Source: Auanema rhodensis | Taxonomy: Eukaryota > Nematoda > Chromadorea > Rhabditida > Rhabditidae | Reading direction: 5' to 3' | DNA length: 64,000 nt | NCBI GenBank assembly: GCA_964057225.1 | Contig: OZ059895.1 | Coordinates: forward strand, 9,858,001-9,922,000 | Shown: positions 27,116-42,541 of the stretch, piece after piece | Position numbering within the stretch: position 1 is the stretch's first letter | Layout: each line of letters begins with the position of its first letter | Program-made: the position numbers and the translations under genes | Notes under the pieces: model-generated | What the model was told of the DNA's origin: nothing | The model's database searches: none | The model's input: the letters and a program-made list of their open reading frames with translations, nothing else

Positions 27116-28316
27116 TTTTCAGTTTTCAAGCAGTTTTACTTAAATAGCTCAACCAAAGGAGAGCAAATTATCTTCAATCTTATTTCTATATTACAGTTAT
27201 AAACCAGTAGTTGTTGAACCTTCATCTTAACTTTACTGTTTCTATCTATTTCCTATCAAAACAAACATTGTTTAAACACTATACAACTGTGAAACCTTTT
27301 TTAATTTATTGTATTTGGAGCTCATAATATTTGATATCATCGAGGGATCCAGATGGAAGGTGGAAAATTACATAACTAACATGAAATTGGAAAAAAAAGT
27401 ATAACAAGGAGAAGTATGTTAACAATTGAATATCAGATATTTTCGCTTACGACCATACCACGATGAAAATACGCCATACAGCTGATTTTCAATTTTATCT
27501 CTTCCGTAACATATGTTTTCAGTTTTCAAGCAGTTTTACTTAAATAGCTCAACCAAAGGAGAGCAAATTATCTTCAATTTTATTTCTATATTACAGTTAT
27601 AAACCAGTAGGTAATGAAACCTTCATCTTGAATTTACTGTTTCTATCTATTTCCTATCGAAACAAACATTGTTCAAACACTATGCAACTATGAAACCTTT
27701 TTTAATTTATTGTATTTGGAGCTCATAAAATTTGATATCATTGAGGAATCCAGATGAAACGTGGAAAATTACATAACTAACATGAAATTGGAAAAAAAAC
27801 TATAACGGGGATAAGTATGTTAACGATTGAATATCAGATATTTTCGCTTATCGCTATATCACGTTGAAAGTATGCCATACAGCTGATTTTCAATTTTATC
27901 TCTTCCGTAACATATGTTTTCAATTTTCAAGCAGTTTCACTTAAATAGCTCAACCAAAGGAGAGCAAATTATCTTCAATCTTATTTCTATATTACAGTTA
28001 TAAACCAGTAGTTGTTGAACCTTCATCTTAACTTTACTGTTTCTATCTATTTCCTATCGAAACAAACATTGTTCAAACACTATGCAACTATGAAACCTTT
28101 GTTAATTTATTGTATTTGGAGCTCATAAAATTTGATATCATTGAGGGATCCAGATGAAACGTGGAAAATAACATAACTAACATGGAATTGGAAAAAAAAG
28201 TATAACGAGGATAAGTAGGTAAACCATTGAATATCAGATATTTTCGCTCACGACCATACCACGTTGAAAGTACGCCATACAGCTGATTTTCAATTTTATC
28301 TCTTCCGTAACATATG

Positions 28317-29491
28317 TTTTCAATTTTCAAGCAGTTTTACTTAAATAGCTCAACCAAAGGAGAGCAAATTATCTTCAATCTTATTTCTATATTACAGTTA
28401 TAAACCAGTAGTTGTTGAACCTTATTTCCTATCAAAACAAACATTGTTTAAACACTATACAACTGTGAAACCTTTTTTAATTTATTGTATTTGGAGCTCA
28501 TAATATTTGATATCATCGAGGGATCCAGATGGCAGGTGGAAAATTACATAACTAACATGAAATTGGAAAAAAAAGTATAACAAGGAGAAGTATGTTAACG
28601 ATTGAATATCAGATATTTTCGCTTACGACCATACCACGATGAAAGTACGCCATACAGCTGATTTTCAATTTTATCTCTTCCGTAACATATGTTTTCAGTT
28701 TTCAAGCAGTTTTACTTAAATAGCTCAACCAAAGGAGAGCAAATTATCTTCAATCTTATTTCTATATTACAGTTATAAACCAGTAGTTGTTGAACCTTCA
28801 TCTTAACTTTACTGTTTCTATCTATTTCCTATCAAAACAAACATTGTTTAAACACTATACAACTGTGAAACCTTTTTTAATTTATTGTATTTGGAGCTCA
28901 TAATATTTGATATCATCGAGGGATCCAGATGGAAGGTGGAAAATTACATAACTAACATGAAATTGGAAAAAAAAGTATAACAAGGAGAAGTATGTTAACG
29001 ATTGAATATCAGATATTTTCGCTTACGACCATACCACGATGAAAGTACGCCAGACAGCTGATTTTCAATTTTATCTCTTCCGTAACATATGTTTTCAGTT
29101 TTCAAGCAGTTTTACTTAAATAGCTCAACCAAAGGAGAGCAAATTATCTTCAATCTTATTTCTATATTACAGTTATAAACCAGTAGTTGTTGAACCTTCA
29201 TCTTAACTTTACTGTTTCTATCTATTTCCTATCGAAACAAACATTGTTCAAACACTATGCAACTATGAAACCTTTTTTAATTTATTGTATTTGGAGCTCA
29301 TAAAATTTGATATCATTGAGGGATCCAGATGAAACGTGGAAAATAACATAACTAACATGGAATTGGAAAAAAAAGTATAACGAGGATAAGTAGGTAAACC
29401 ATTGAATATCAGATATTTTCGCTCACGACCATACCACGTTGAAAGTACGCCATACAGCTGATTTTCAATTTTATCTCTTCCGTAACATATG
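28317..29491. repeat. 1,175-bp unit A, block 2
   Basis: A 375-bp monomer (28,317-28,691) leads two 400-bp monomers; the A marker acaactgtgaaacc is near 28,860. It is in register with block 1 at a lag of 7,526 bp. Confidence 0.88.
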
Positions 29492-30666
29492 TTTTCAATT
29501 TTCAAGCAGTTTTACTTAAATAGCTCAACCAAAGGAGAGCAAATTATCTTCAATCTTATTTCTATATTACAGTTATAAACCAGTAGTTGTTGAACCTTAT
29601 TTCCTATCAAAACAAACATTGTTTAAACACTATACAACTGTGAAACCTTTTTTAATTTATTGTATTTGGAGCTCATAATATTTGATATCATCGAGGGATC
29701 CAGATGGCAGGTGGAAAATTACATAACTAACATGAAATTGGAAAAAAAAGTATAACAAGGAGAAGTATGTTAACGATTGAATATCAGATATTTTCGCTTA
29801 CGACCATACCACGATGAAAGTACGCCATACAGCTGATTTTCAATTTTATCTCTTCCGTAACATATGTTTTCAGTTTTCAAGCAGTTTTACTTAAATAGCT
29901 CAACCAAAGGAGAGCAAATTATCTTCAATCTTATTTCTATATTACAGTTATAAACCAGTAGTTGTTGAACCTTCATCTTAACTTTACTGTTTCTATCTAT
30001 TTCCTATCAAAACAAACATTGTTTAAACACTATACAACTGTAAAACCTTTTTTAATTTATTGTATTTGGAGCTCATAATATTTGATATCATCGAGGGATC
30101 CAGATGGAAGGTGGAAAATTACATAACTAACATGAAATTGGAAAAAAAAGTATAACAAGGAGAAGTATGTTAACGATTGAATATCAGATATTTTCGCTTA
30201 CGACCATACCACGATGAAAGTACGCCATACAGCTGATTTTCAATTTTATCTCTTCCGTAACATATGTTTTCAATTTTCAAGCAGTTTCACTTAAATAGCT
30301 CAACCAAAGGAGAGCAAATTATCTTCAATCTTATTTCTATATTACAGTTATAAACCAGTAGTTGTTGAACCTTCATCTTAACTTTACTGTTTCTATCTAT
30401 TTCCTATCGAAACAAACATTGTTCAAACACTATGCAACTATGAAACCTTTTTTAATTTATTGTATTTGGAGCTCATAAAATTTGATATCATTGAGGGATC
30501 CAGATGAAACGTGGAAAATAACATAACTAACATGGAATTGGAAAAAAAAGTATAACGAGGATAAGTAGGTAAACCATTGAATATCAGATATTTTCGCTCA
30601 CGACCATACCACGTTGAAAGTACGCCATACAGCTGATTTTCAATTTTATCTCTTCCGTAACATATG
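29492..30666. repeat. 1,175-bp unit B, block 2
   Basis: A 375-bp monomer (29,492-29,866) leads two 400-bp monomers, with the B marker near 30,035. Downstream the block matches block 1 until about 31,350. From there one 400-bp monomer present in block 1 (about 23,840-24,240) is missing and the lag falls from 7,526 to 7,126 bp. Confidence 0.88.
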
Positions 30667-33466
30667 TTTTCAATTTTCAAGCAGTTTTACTTAAATAGCT
30701 CAACCAAAGGAGAGCAAACTATCTTCAATCTTATTTCTATATTACAGTTATAAACCAGTAGTTGTTGAACCTTCATCTTAACTTCACTGTTTCTATCTAT
30801 TTCCTATCAAAACAAACATTGTTTAAACACTATGCAACTATGAAACCTTTTTTAATTTATTGTATTTGGAGCTCATTAGAGTTGATATCATCGAGGGATC
30901 CAGATGGAAGGTGGAAAATTACATAACTAACATGAAATTGGAAAAAAAACTATAACGGGGATAAGTAGGTAAACCATTGAAAATCAGATATTTTCGCTTA
31001 CGACCATACCACGTTGAAAGTACGCCATACAGCTGATTTTCAATTTTATCTCTTCCGTAACATATGTTTTCAAATTTCAAGCAGTTTTACTTAAATAGCT
31101 CAACCAAAGGAGAGCAAATTATCTTCAATCTTATTTCTATATTACAGTTATAAACCAGTAGTTGTTGAACCTTCATCTTAACTTTACTGTTTCTATCTAT
31201 TTCCTATCAAAACAAACATTGTTTAAACACTATGCAACTATGAAACCTTTTTTAATTTATTGTATTTGGAGCTCATAAGAGTTGATATCATCGAGGGATC
31301 CAGATGGAAGGTGGAAAATTACATAACTAACATGAAATTGGAAAAATAACTATAACGGGGATAAGTATGTTAACGATTGAATATCAGATATTTTCGCTTA
31401 CGACCATACCACGTTGAAATTACGCCATACAGCTGATTTTCAATTTTATCTCTTCCGTAACATATGTTTTCAATTTTCAAGCACTTTTACTCAGATAGCT
31501 CAACCAAAGGAAAGCAAATTATCTTCAATTTTATTTCTATATTACAGTTATAAACCAAAAGATAATGAACCTTCATCTTGACTTTAGTGTTTCTATCCAT
31601 TTCCTATCGAAACAAACATTGTTTAAACACTATGCAACTATGAAACATTTTTTAATTTATTATATTTGGAGCTCATAAGAATTGATATCATTGAGGGATC
31701 CAGTTAAAACGTGGAAAATTACATAACTAACATGAAATTGGAAAAAAAACTATAACGGGGATAAGTATGTTAACGATTGAATATCAGATATTTTCGCTTA
31801 TCGCTATATCACGTTGAAAGTATGCCATACAGCTGATTTTCAATTTTATCTCTTCCGTAACATATGTTTTCAATTTTCAAGCAGTTTTACTTAAATAGCT
31901 CAACCAAAGGAGAGCAAATTATCTTCAATCTTATTTCTATATTACAGTTATAAACCAGTAGTTGTTGAACCTTCATCTTAACTTTACTGTTTCTATCTAT
32001 TTCCTATCAAAACAAACATTGTTTAAACACTATGCAACTATGAAACCTTTTTTAATTTATTGTATTTGGAGCTCATAAGAGTTGATATCATCGAGGGATC
32101 CAGATGGAAGGTGGAAAATTACATAACTAACATGAAATTGGAAAAAAAAGTATAACGAGGATAAGTAGGTAAACCATTGAATATCAGATATTTTCGCTCA
32201 CGACCATACCACGTTGAAAGTACGCCATACAGCTGATTTTCAATTTTATCTCTTCCGTAACATATGTTTTCAATTTTCAAGCAGTTTCACTTAAATAGCT
32301 CAACCAAAGGAGAGCAAATTATCTTCAATCTTATTTCTATATTACAGTTATAAACCAGTAGTTGTTGAACCTTCATCTTAACTTTACTGTTTCTATCTAT
32401 TTCCTATCGAAACAAACATTGTTCAAACACTATGCAACTATGAAACCTTTTTTAATTTATTGTATTTGGAGCTCATAAAATTTGATATCATTGAGGGATC
32501 CAGATGAAACGTGGAAAATTACATAACTAACATGAAATTGGAAAAAAAACTATAACGGGGATAAGTAGGTAAACCATTGAATATCAGATAATTTCGCTTA
32601 CGACCATACCACGTTGAAAGTACGCCATACAGCTGATTTTCAATTTTATCTCTTCCGTAACATATGTTTTCAATTTTCAAGCACTTTTACTCAGATAGCT
32701 CAACCAAAGGAAAGCAAATTATCTTTAATTTTATTTCTATATTACAGTTATAAACCAAAAGATAATGAACCTTCATCTTGACTTTACTGTTTCTATCCAT
32801 TTCCTATCGAAACAAACATTGTTTAAACACTATGCAACTATGAAACCTTTTTTAATTTATTGTATTTGGAGCTCATAAGATTTGATATCATTGAGGGATC
32901 CAGATGAAACGTGAAAAATTACATAACTAACATGAAATTGGAAAAAAAACTATAACGAGGATAAGTAGGTAAACCATTGAATATCAGATATTTTCGCTCA
33001 CGACCATACCACGTTGAAAGTACGCCATACAGCTGATTTTCAATTTTATCTCTTCCGTAACATATGTTTTCAATTTTCAAGCACTTTTACTCAGATAGCT
33101 CAACCAAAGGAAAGCAAATTATCTTTAATTTTATTTCTATATTACAGTTATAAACCAAAAGATAATGAACCTTCATCTTGACTTTACTGTTTCTATCCAT
33201 TTCCTATCGAAACAAACATTGTTCAAACACTATGCAACTATGAAACCTTTTTTAATTTATTGTATTTGGAGCTCATAAAATTTGATATCATTGAGGGATC
33301 CAGATGAAACGTGGAAAATAACATAACTAACATGGAATTGGAAAAAAAAGTATAACGAGGATAAGTAGGTAAACCATTGAATATCAGATATTTTCGCTCA
33401 CGACCATACCACGTTGAAAGTACGCCATACAGCTGATTTTCAATTTTATCTCTTCCGTAACATATG

Positions 33467-34641
33467 TTTTCAATTTTCAAGCAGTTTTACTTAAATAGCT
33501 CAACCAAAGGAGAGCAAATTATCTTCAATCTTATTTCTATATTACAGTTATAAACCAGTAGTTGTTGAACCTTATTTCCTATCAAAACAAACATTGTTTA
33601 AACACTATACAACTGTGAAACCTTTTTTAATTTATTGTATTTGGAGCTCATAATATTTGATATCATCGAGGGATCCAGATGGCAGGTGGAAAATTACATA
33701 ACTAACATGAAATTGGAAAAAAAAGTATAACAAGGAGAAGTATGTTAACGATTGAATATCAGATATTTTCGCTTACGACCATACCACGATGAAAGTACGC
33801 CATACAGCTGATTTTCAATTTTATCTCTTCCGTAACATATGTTTTCAGTTTTCAAGCAGTTTTACTTAAATAGCTCAACCAAAGGAGAGCAAATTATCTT
33901 CAATCTTATTTCTATATTACAGTTATAAACCAGTAGTTGTTGAACCTTCATCTTAACTTTACTGTTTCTATCTATTTCCTATCAAAACAAACATTGTTTA
34001 AACACTATACAACTGTAAAACCTTTTTTAATTTATTGTATTTGGAGCTCATAATATTTGATATCATCGAGGGATCCAGATGGAAGGTGGAAAATTACATA
34101 ACTAACATGAAATTGGAAAAAAAAGTATAACAAGGAGAAGTATGTTAACGATTGAATATCAGATATTTTCGCTTACGACCATACCACGATGAAAGTACGC
34201 CATACAGCTGATTTTCAATTTTATCTCTTCCGTAACATATGTTTTCAATTTTCAAGCAGTTTCACTTAAATAGCTCAACCAAAGGAGAGCAAATTATCTT
34301 CAATCTTATTTCTATATTACAGTTATAAACCAGTAGTTGTTGAACCTTCATCTTAACTTTACTGTTTCTATCTATTTCCTATCGAAACAAACATTGTTCA
34401 AACACTATGCAACTATGAAACCTTTTTTAATTTATTGTATTTGGAGCTCATAAAATTTGATATCATTGAGGGATCCAGATGAAACGTGGAAAATAACATA
34501 ACTAACATGGAATTGGAAAAAAAAGTATAACGAGGATAAGTAGGTAAACCATTGAATATCAGATATTTTCGCTCACGACCATACCACGTTGAAAGTACGC
34601 CATACAGCTGATTTTCAATTTTATCTCTTCCGTAACATATG
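33467..34641. repeat. 1,175-bp unit B without a partner A, block 3
   Basis: Only the B-type unit is present here: a 375-bp monomer at 33,467-33,841 and the B marker near 34,010. Upstream it is joined directly to a monomer of the caaaagataatg class, through a gttcaaacac junction near 33,222. It matches block 1 from about 21,737 at a lag of 11,501 bp, so unit A was lost or never included. Confidence 0.86.
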
Positions 34642-35341
34642 TTTTCAATTTTCAAGCAGTTTTACTTAAATAGCTCAACCAAAGGAGAGCAAACTATCTT
34701 CAATCTTATTTCTATATTACAGTTATAAACCAGTAGTTGTTGAACCTTCATCTTAACTTCACTGTTTCTATCTATTTCCTATCAAAACAAACATTGTTTA
34801 AACACTATGCAACTATGAAACCTTTTCTAATTTATTGTATTTGGAGCTCATTAGAGTTGATATCATCGAGGGATCCAGATGGAAGGTGGAAAATTACATA
34901 ACTAACATGAAATTGGAAAAAAAACTATAACGGGGATAAGTAGGTAAACCATTGAAAATCAGATATTTTCGCTTACGACCATACCACGTTGAAAGTACGC
35001 CATACAGCTGATTTTCAATTTTATCTCTTCCGTAACATATGTTTTCAAATTTCAAGCAGTTTTACTTAAATAGCTCAACCAAAGGAGAGCAAATTATCTT
35101 CAATCTTATTTCTATATTACAGTTATAAACCAGTAGTTGTTGAACCTTCATCTTAACTTTACTGTTTCTATCTATTTCCTATCAAAACAAACATTGTTTA
35201 AACACTATGCAACTATGAAACCTTTTTTAATTTATTGTATTTGGAGCTCATAAGAGTTGATATCATCGAGGGATCCAGATGGAAGGTGGAAAATTACATA
35301 ACTAACATGAAATTGGAAAAATAACTATAACGGGGATAAGT

Positions 35342-38300
35342 ATGTTAACGATTGAATATCAGATATTTTCGCTTATCGCTATATCACGTTGAAAGTATGC
35401 CATACAGCTGATTTTCAATTTTATCTCTTCCGTAACATATGTTTTCAATTTTCAAGCAGTTTTACTTAAATAGCTCAACCAAAGGAGAGCAAATTATCTT
35501 CAATCTTATTTCTATATTACAGTTATAAACCAGTAGTTGTTGAACCTTCATCTTAACTTTACTGTTTCTATCTATTTCCTATCAAAACAAACATTGTTTA
35601 AACACTATGCAACTATGAAACCTTTTTTAATTTATTGTATTTGGAGCTCATAAGAGTTGATATCATCGAGGGATCCAGATGGAAGGTGGAAAATTACATA
35701 ACTAACATGAAATTGGAAAAAAAAGTATAACGAGGATAAGTAGGTAAACCATTGAATATCAGATATTTTCGCTCACGACCATACCACGTTGAAAGTACGC
35801 CATACAGCTGATTTTCAATTTTATCTCTTCCGTAACATATGTTTTCAATTTTCAAGCAGTTTCACTTAAATAGCTCAACCAAAGGAGAGCAAATTATCTT
35901 CAATCTTATTTCTATATTACAGTTATAAACCAGTAGTTGTTGAACCTTCATCTTAACTTTACTGTTTCTATCTATTTCCTATCGAAACAAACATTGTTCA
36001 AACACTATGCAACTATGAAACCTTTTTTAATTTATTGTATTTGGAGCTCATAAAATTTGATATCATTGAGGGATCCAGATGAAACGTGGAAAATTACATA
36101 ACTAACATGAAATTGGAAAAAAAACTATAACGGGGATAAGTAGGTAAACCATTGAATATCAGATAATTTCGCTTACGACCATACCACGTTGAAAGTACGC
36201 CATACAGCTGATTTTCAATTTTATCTCTTCCGTAACATATGTTTTCAATTTTCAAGCACTTTTACTCAGATAGCTCAACCAAAGGAAAGCAAATTATCTT
36301 CAATTTTATTTCTATATTACAGTTATAAACCAAAAGATAATGAACCTTCATCTTGACTTTAGTGTTTCTATCCATTTCCTATCGAAACAAACATTGTTTA
36401 AACACTATGCAACTATGAAACATTTTTTAATTTATTATATTTGGAGCTCATAAGAATTGATATCATTGAGGGATCCAGATAAAACGTGGAAAATTACATA
36501 ACTAACATGAAATTGGAAAAAAAACTATAACGGGGATAAGTATGTTAACGATTGAATATCAGATATTTTCGCTTATCGCTATATCACGTTGAAAGTATGC
36601 CATACAGCTGATTTTCAATTTTATCTCTTCCGTAACATATGTTTTCAATTTTCAAGCAGTTTTACTTAAATAGCTCAACCAAAGGAGAGCAAATTATCTT
36701 CAATCTTATTTCTATATTACAGTTATAAACCAGTAGTTGTTGAACCTTCATCTTAACTTTACTGTTTCTATCTATTTCCTATCAAAACAAACATTGTTTA
36801 AACACTATGCAACTATGAAACCTTTTTTAATTTATTGTATTTGGAGCTCATAAGAGTTGATATCATCGAGGGATCCAGATGGAAGGTGGAAAATTACATA
36901 ACTAACATGAAATTGGAAAAAAAAGTATAACGAGGATAAGTAGGTAAACCATTGAATATCAGATATTTTCGCTCACGACCATACCACGTTGAAAGTACGC
37001 CATACAGCTGATTTTCAATTTTATCTCTTCCGTAACATATGTTTTCAATTTTCAAGCAGTTTCACTTAAATAGCTCAACCAAAGGAGAGCAAATTATCTT
37101 CAATCTTATTTCTATATTACAGTTATAAACCAGTAGTTGTTGAACCTTCATCTTAACTTTACTGTTTCTATCTATTTCCTATCGAAACAAACATTGTTCA
37201 AACACTATGCAACTATGAAACCTTTTTTAATTTATTGTATTTGGAGCTCATAAAATTTGATATCATTGAGGGATCCAGATGAAACGTGGAAAATTACATA
37301 ACTAACATGAAATTGGAAAAAAAACTATAACGGGGATAAGTAGGTAAACCATTGAATATCAGATAATTTCGCTTACGACCATACCACGTTGAAAGTACGC
37401 CATACAGCTGATTTTCAATTTTATCTCTTCCGTAACATATGTTTTCAATTTTCAAGCACTTTTACTCAGATAGCTCAACCAAAGGAAAGCAAATTATCTT
37501 TAATTTTATTTCTATATTACAGTTATAAACCAAAAGATAATGAACCTTCATCTTGACTTTACTGTTTCTATCCATTTCCTATCGAAACAAACATTGTTTA
37601 AACACTATGCAACTATGAAACCTTTTTTAATTTATTGTATTTGGAGCTCATAAGATTTGATATCATCGAGGGATCCAGATGGAAGGTGGAAAATTACATA
37701 ACTAACATGAAATTGGAAAAAAAACTATAACGGGGATAAGTAGGTAAACCATTGAAAATCAGATATTTTCGCTTACGACCATACCACGTTGAAAGTACGC
37801 CATACAGCTGATTTTCAATTTTATCTCTTCCGTAACATATGTTTTCAAATTTCAAGCAGTTTTACTTAAATAGCTCAACCAAAGGAGAGCAAATTATCTT
37901 CAATCTTATTTCTATATTACAGTTATAAACCAGTAGTTGTTGAACCTTCATCTTAACTTTACTGTTTCTATCTATTTCCTATCAAAACAAACATTGTTTA
38001 AACACTATGCAACTATGAAACCTTTTTTAATTTATTGTATTTGGAGCTCATAAGAGTTGATATCATCGAGGGATCCAGATGGAAGGTGGAAAATTACATA
38101 ACTAACATGAAATTGGAAAAATAACTATAACGGGGATAAGTATGTTAACGATTGAATATCAGATATTTTCGCTTATCGCTATATCACGTTGAAAGTATGC
38201 CATACAGCTGATTTTCAATTTTATCTCTTCCGTAACATATGTTTTCAATTTTCAAGCAGTTTTACTTAAATAGCTCAACCAAAGGAGAGCAAATTATCTT

Positions 38301-38941
38301 CAATCTTATTTCTATATTACAGTTATAAACCAGTAGTTGTTGAACCTTCATCTTAACTTTACTGTTTCTATCTATTTCCTATCAAAACAAACATTGTTTA
38401 AACACTATGCAACTATGAAACCTTTTTTAATTTATTGTATTTGGAGCTCATAAGAGTTGATATCATCGAGGGATCCAGATGGAAGGTGGAAAATTACATA
38501 ACTAACATGAAATTGGAAAAATAACTATAACGGGGATAAGTATGTTAACGATTGAATATCAGATATTTTCGCTTACGACCATACCACGTTGAAATTACGC
38601 CATACAGCTGATTTTCAATTTTATCTCTTCCGTAACATATGTTTTCAATTTTCAAGCACTTTTACTCAGATAGCTCAACCAAAGGAAAGCAAATTATCTT
38701 CAATTTTATTTCTATATTACAGTTATAAACCAAAAGATAATGAACCTTCATCTTGACTTTAGTGTTTCTATCCATTTCCTATCGAAACAAACATTGTTTA
38801 AACACTATGCAACTATGAAACATTTTTTAATTTATTATATTTGGAGCTCATAAGAATTGATATCATTGAGGGATCCAGATAAAACGTGGAAAATTACATA
38901 ACTAACATGAAATTGGAAAAAAAACTATAACGGGGATAAGT
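35342..38941. repeat. 9-monomer HOR, 3,600 bp, copy 1
   Basis: The unit holds nine 400-bp monomers. The marker gataatttcg occurs at 36,162 and 37,362 here, at 39,762 and 40,962 in the next copy, and at 43,362 in the partial third: spacings of 1,200 and 2,400 alternate. Inside, 35,342-36,541 and the following 1,200 bp are themselves near copies (three-monomer triplets). Copies 1 and 2 differ at a few sites, for example ttcaatttta and tagtgtttc near 36,300-36,365 against tttaatttta and tactgtttc near 39,900-39,965. Confidence 0.88.
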
Positions 38942-41900
38942 ATGTTAACGATTGAATATCAGATATTTTCGCTTATCGCTATATCACGTTGAAAGTATGC
39001 CATACAGCTGATTTTCAATTTTATCTCTTCCGTAACATATGTTTTCAATTTTCAAGCAGTTTTACTTAAATAGCTCAACCAAAGGAGAGCAAATTATCTT
39101 CAATCTTATTTCTATATTACAGTTATAAACCAGTAGTTGTTGAACCTTCATCTTAACTTTACTGTTTCTATCTATTTCCTATCAAAACAAACATTGTTTA
39201 AACACTATGCAACTATGAAACCTTTTTTAATTTATTGTATTAGGAGCTCATAAGAGTTGATATCATCGAGGGATCCAGATGGAAGGTGGAAAATTACATA
39301 ACTAACATGAAATTGGAAAAAAAAGTATAACGAGGATAAGTAGGTAAACCATTGAATATCAGATATTTTCGCTCACGACCATACCACGTTGAAAGTACGC
39401 CATACAGCTGATTTTCAATTTTATCTCTTCCGTAACATATGTTTTCAATTTTCAAGCAGTTTCACTTAAATAGCTCAACCAAAGGAGAGCAAATTATCTT
39501 CAATCTTATTTCTATATTACAGTTATAAACCAGTAGTTGTTGAACCTTCATCTTAACTTTACTGTTTCTATCTATTTCCTATCGAAACAAACATTGTTCA
39601 AACACTATGCAACTATGAAACCTTTTTTAATTTATTGTATTTGGAGCTCATAAAATTTGATATCATTGAGGGATCCAGATGAAACGTGGAAAATTACATA
39701 ACTAACATGAAATTGGAAAAAAAACTATAACGGGGATAAGTAGGTAAACCATTGAATATCAGATAATTTCGCTTACGACCATACCACGTTGAAAGTACGC
39801 CATACAGCTGATTTTCAATTTTATCTCTTCCGTAACATATGTTTTCAATTTTCAAGCACTTTTACTCAGATAGCTCAACCAAAGGAAAGCAAATTATCTT
39901 TAATTTTATTTCTATATTACAGTTATAAACCAAAAGATAATGAACCTTCATCTTGACTTTACTGTTTCTATCCATTTCCTATCGAAACAAACATTGTTTA
40001 AACACTATGCAACTATGAAACATTTTTTAATTTATTATATTTGGAGCTCATAAGAATTGATATCATTGAGGGATCCAGATAAAACGTGGAAAATTACATA
40101 ACTAACATGAAATTGGAAAAAAAACTATAACGGGGATAAGTATGTTAACGATTGAATATCAGATATTTTCGCTTATCGCTATATCACGTTGAAAGTATGC
40201 CATACAGCTGATTTTCAATTTTATCTCTTCCGTAACATATGTTTTCAATTTTCAAGCAGTTTTACTTAAATAGCTCAACCAAAGGAGAGCAAATTATCTT
40301 CAATCTTATTTCTATATTACAGTTATAAACCAGTAGTTGTTGAACCTTCATCTTAACTTTACTGTTTCTATCTATTTCCTATCAAAACAAACATTGTTTA
40401 AACACTATGCAACTATGAAACCTTTTTTAATTTATTGTATTTGGAGCTCATAAGAGTTGATATCATCGAGGGATCCAGATGGAAGGTGGAAAATTACATA
40501 ACTAACATGAAATTGGAAAAAAAAGTATAACGAGGATAAGTAGGTAAACCATTGAATATCAGATATTTTCGCTCACGACCATACCACGTTGAAAGTACGC
40601 CATACAGCTGATTTTCAATTTTATCTCTTCCGTAACATATGTTTTCAATTTTCAAGCAGTTTCACTTAAATAGCTCAACCAAAGGAGAGCAAATTATCTT
40701 CAATCTTATTTCTATATTACAGTTATAAACCAGTAGTTGTTGAACCTTCATCTTAACTTTACTGTTTCTATCTATTTCCTATCGAAACAAACATTGTTCA
40801 AACACTATGCAACTATGAAACCTTTTTTAATTTATTGTATTTGGAGCTCATAAAATTTGATATCATTGAGGGATCCAGATGAAACGTGGAAAATTACATA
40901 ACTAACATGAAATTGGAAAAAAAACTATAACGGGGATAAGTAGGTAAACCATTGAATATCAGATAATTTCGCTTACGACCATACCACGTTGAAAGTACGC
41001 CATACAGCTGATTTTCAATTTTATCTCTTCCGTAACATATGTTTTCAATTTTCAAGCACTTTTACTCAGATAGCTCAACCAAAGGAAAGCAAATTATCTT
41101 TAATTTTATTTCTATATTACAGTTATAAACCAAAAGATAATGAACCTTCATCTTGACTTTACTGTTTCTATCCATTTCCTATCGAAACAAACATTGTTTA
41201 AACACTATGCAACTATGAAACCTTTTTTAATTTATTGTATTTGGAGCTCATAAGATTTGATATCATCGAGGGATCCAGATGGAAGGTGGAAAATTACATA
41301 ACTAACATGAAATTGGAAAAAAAACTATAACGGGGATAAGTAGGTAAACCATTGAAAATCAGATATTTTCGCTTACGACCATACCACGTTGAAAGTACGC
41401 CATACAGCTGATTTTCAATTTTATCTCTTCCGTAACATATGTTTTCAAATTTCAAGCAGTTTTACTTAAATAGCTCAACCAAAGGAGAGCAAATTATCTT
41501 CAATCTTATTTCTATATTACAGTTATAAACCAGTAGTTGTTGAACCTTCATCTTAACTTTACTGTTTCTATCTATTTCCTATCAAAACAAACATTGTTTA
41601 AACACTATGCAACTATGAAACCTTTTTTAATTTATTGTATTTGGAGCTCATAAGAGTTGATATCATCGAGGGATCCAGATGGAAGGTGGAAAATTACATA
41701 ACTAACATGAAATTGGAAAAATAACTATAACGGGGATAAGTATGTTAACGATTGAATATCAGATATTTTCGCTTATCGCTATATCACGTTGAAAGTATGC
41801 CATACAGCTGATTTTCAATTTTATCTCTTCCGTAACATATGTTTTCAATTTTCAAGCAGTTTTACTTAAATAGCTCAACCAAAGGAGAGCAAATTATCTT

Positions 41901-42541
41901 CAATCTTATTTCTATATTACAGTTATAAACCAGTAGTTGTTGAACCTTCATCTTAACTTTACTGTTTCTATCTATTTCCTATCAAAACAAACATTGTTTA
42001 AACACTATGCAACTATGAAACCTTTTTTAATTTATTGTATTTGGAGCTCATAAGAGTTGATATCATCGAGGGATCCAGATGGAAGGTGGAAAATTACATA
42101 ACTAACATGAAATTGGAAAAATAACTATAACGGGGATAAGTATGTTAACGATTGAATATCAGATATTTTCGCTTACGACCATACCACGTTGAAATTACGC
42201 CATACAGCTGATTTTCAATTTTATCTCTTCCGTAACATATGTTTTCAATTTTCAAGCACTTTTACTCAGATAGCTCAACCAAAGGAAAGCAAATTATCTT
42301 CAATTTTATTTCTATATTACAGTTATAAACCAAAAGATAATGAACCTTCATCTTGACTTTAGTGTTTCTATCCATTTCATATCGAAACAAACATTGTTTA
42401 AACACTATGCAACTATGAAACATTTTTTAATTTATTATATTTGGAGCTCATAAGAATTGATATCATTGAGGGATCCAGATAAAACGTGGAAAATTACATA
42501 ACTAACATGAAATTGGAAAAAAAACTATAACGGGGATAAGT
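38942..42541. repeat. 9-monomer HOR, 3,600 bp, copy 2
   Basis: It is in register with copy 1. The private tattaggagctc near 39,238 is shared with 42,838 in copy 3 but not with copy 1 at 35,638. A further private base, catttcatatcg near 42,377, is absent at 38,777. These nested private changes suggest stepwise, recent amplification. Confidence 0.88.

Larger units (their letters stand above)
26457..31400. repeat. 4.9-kb segment, copied at 57,912-62,855
   Basis: It matches 57,912-62,855 at a constant lag of 31,455 bp. Three 375-bp monomers (26,741, 28,317 and 29,492) and the rare gtaggtaatgaaacc insertion (27,611 and 59,066) occur in the same register. Differences seen are single bases: aacaattg and gatgaaaatacg near 27,425-27,470, cagacagctg near 29,052, and tttatatct in the other copy near 60,270. 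On the right the copies part at cgctta followed by cgacc here and tcgct there. Confidence 0.88.
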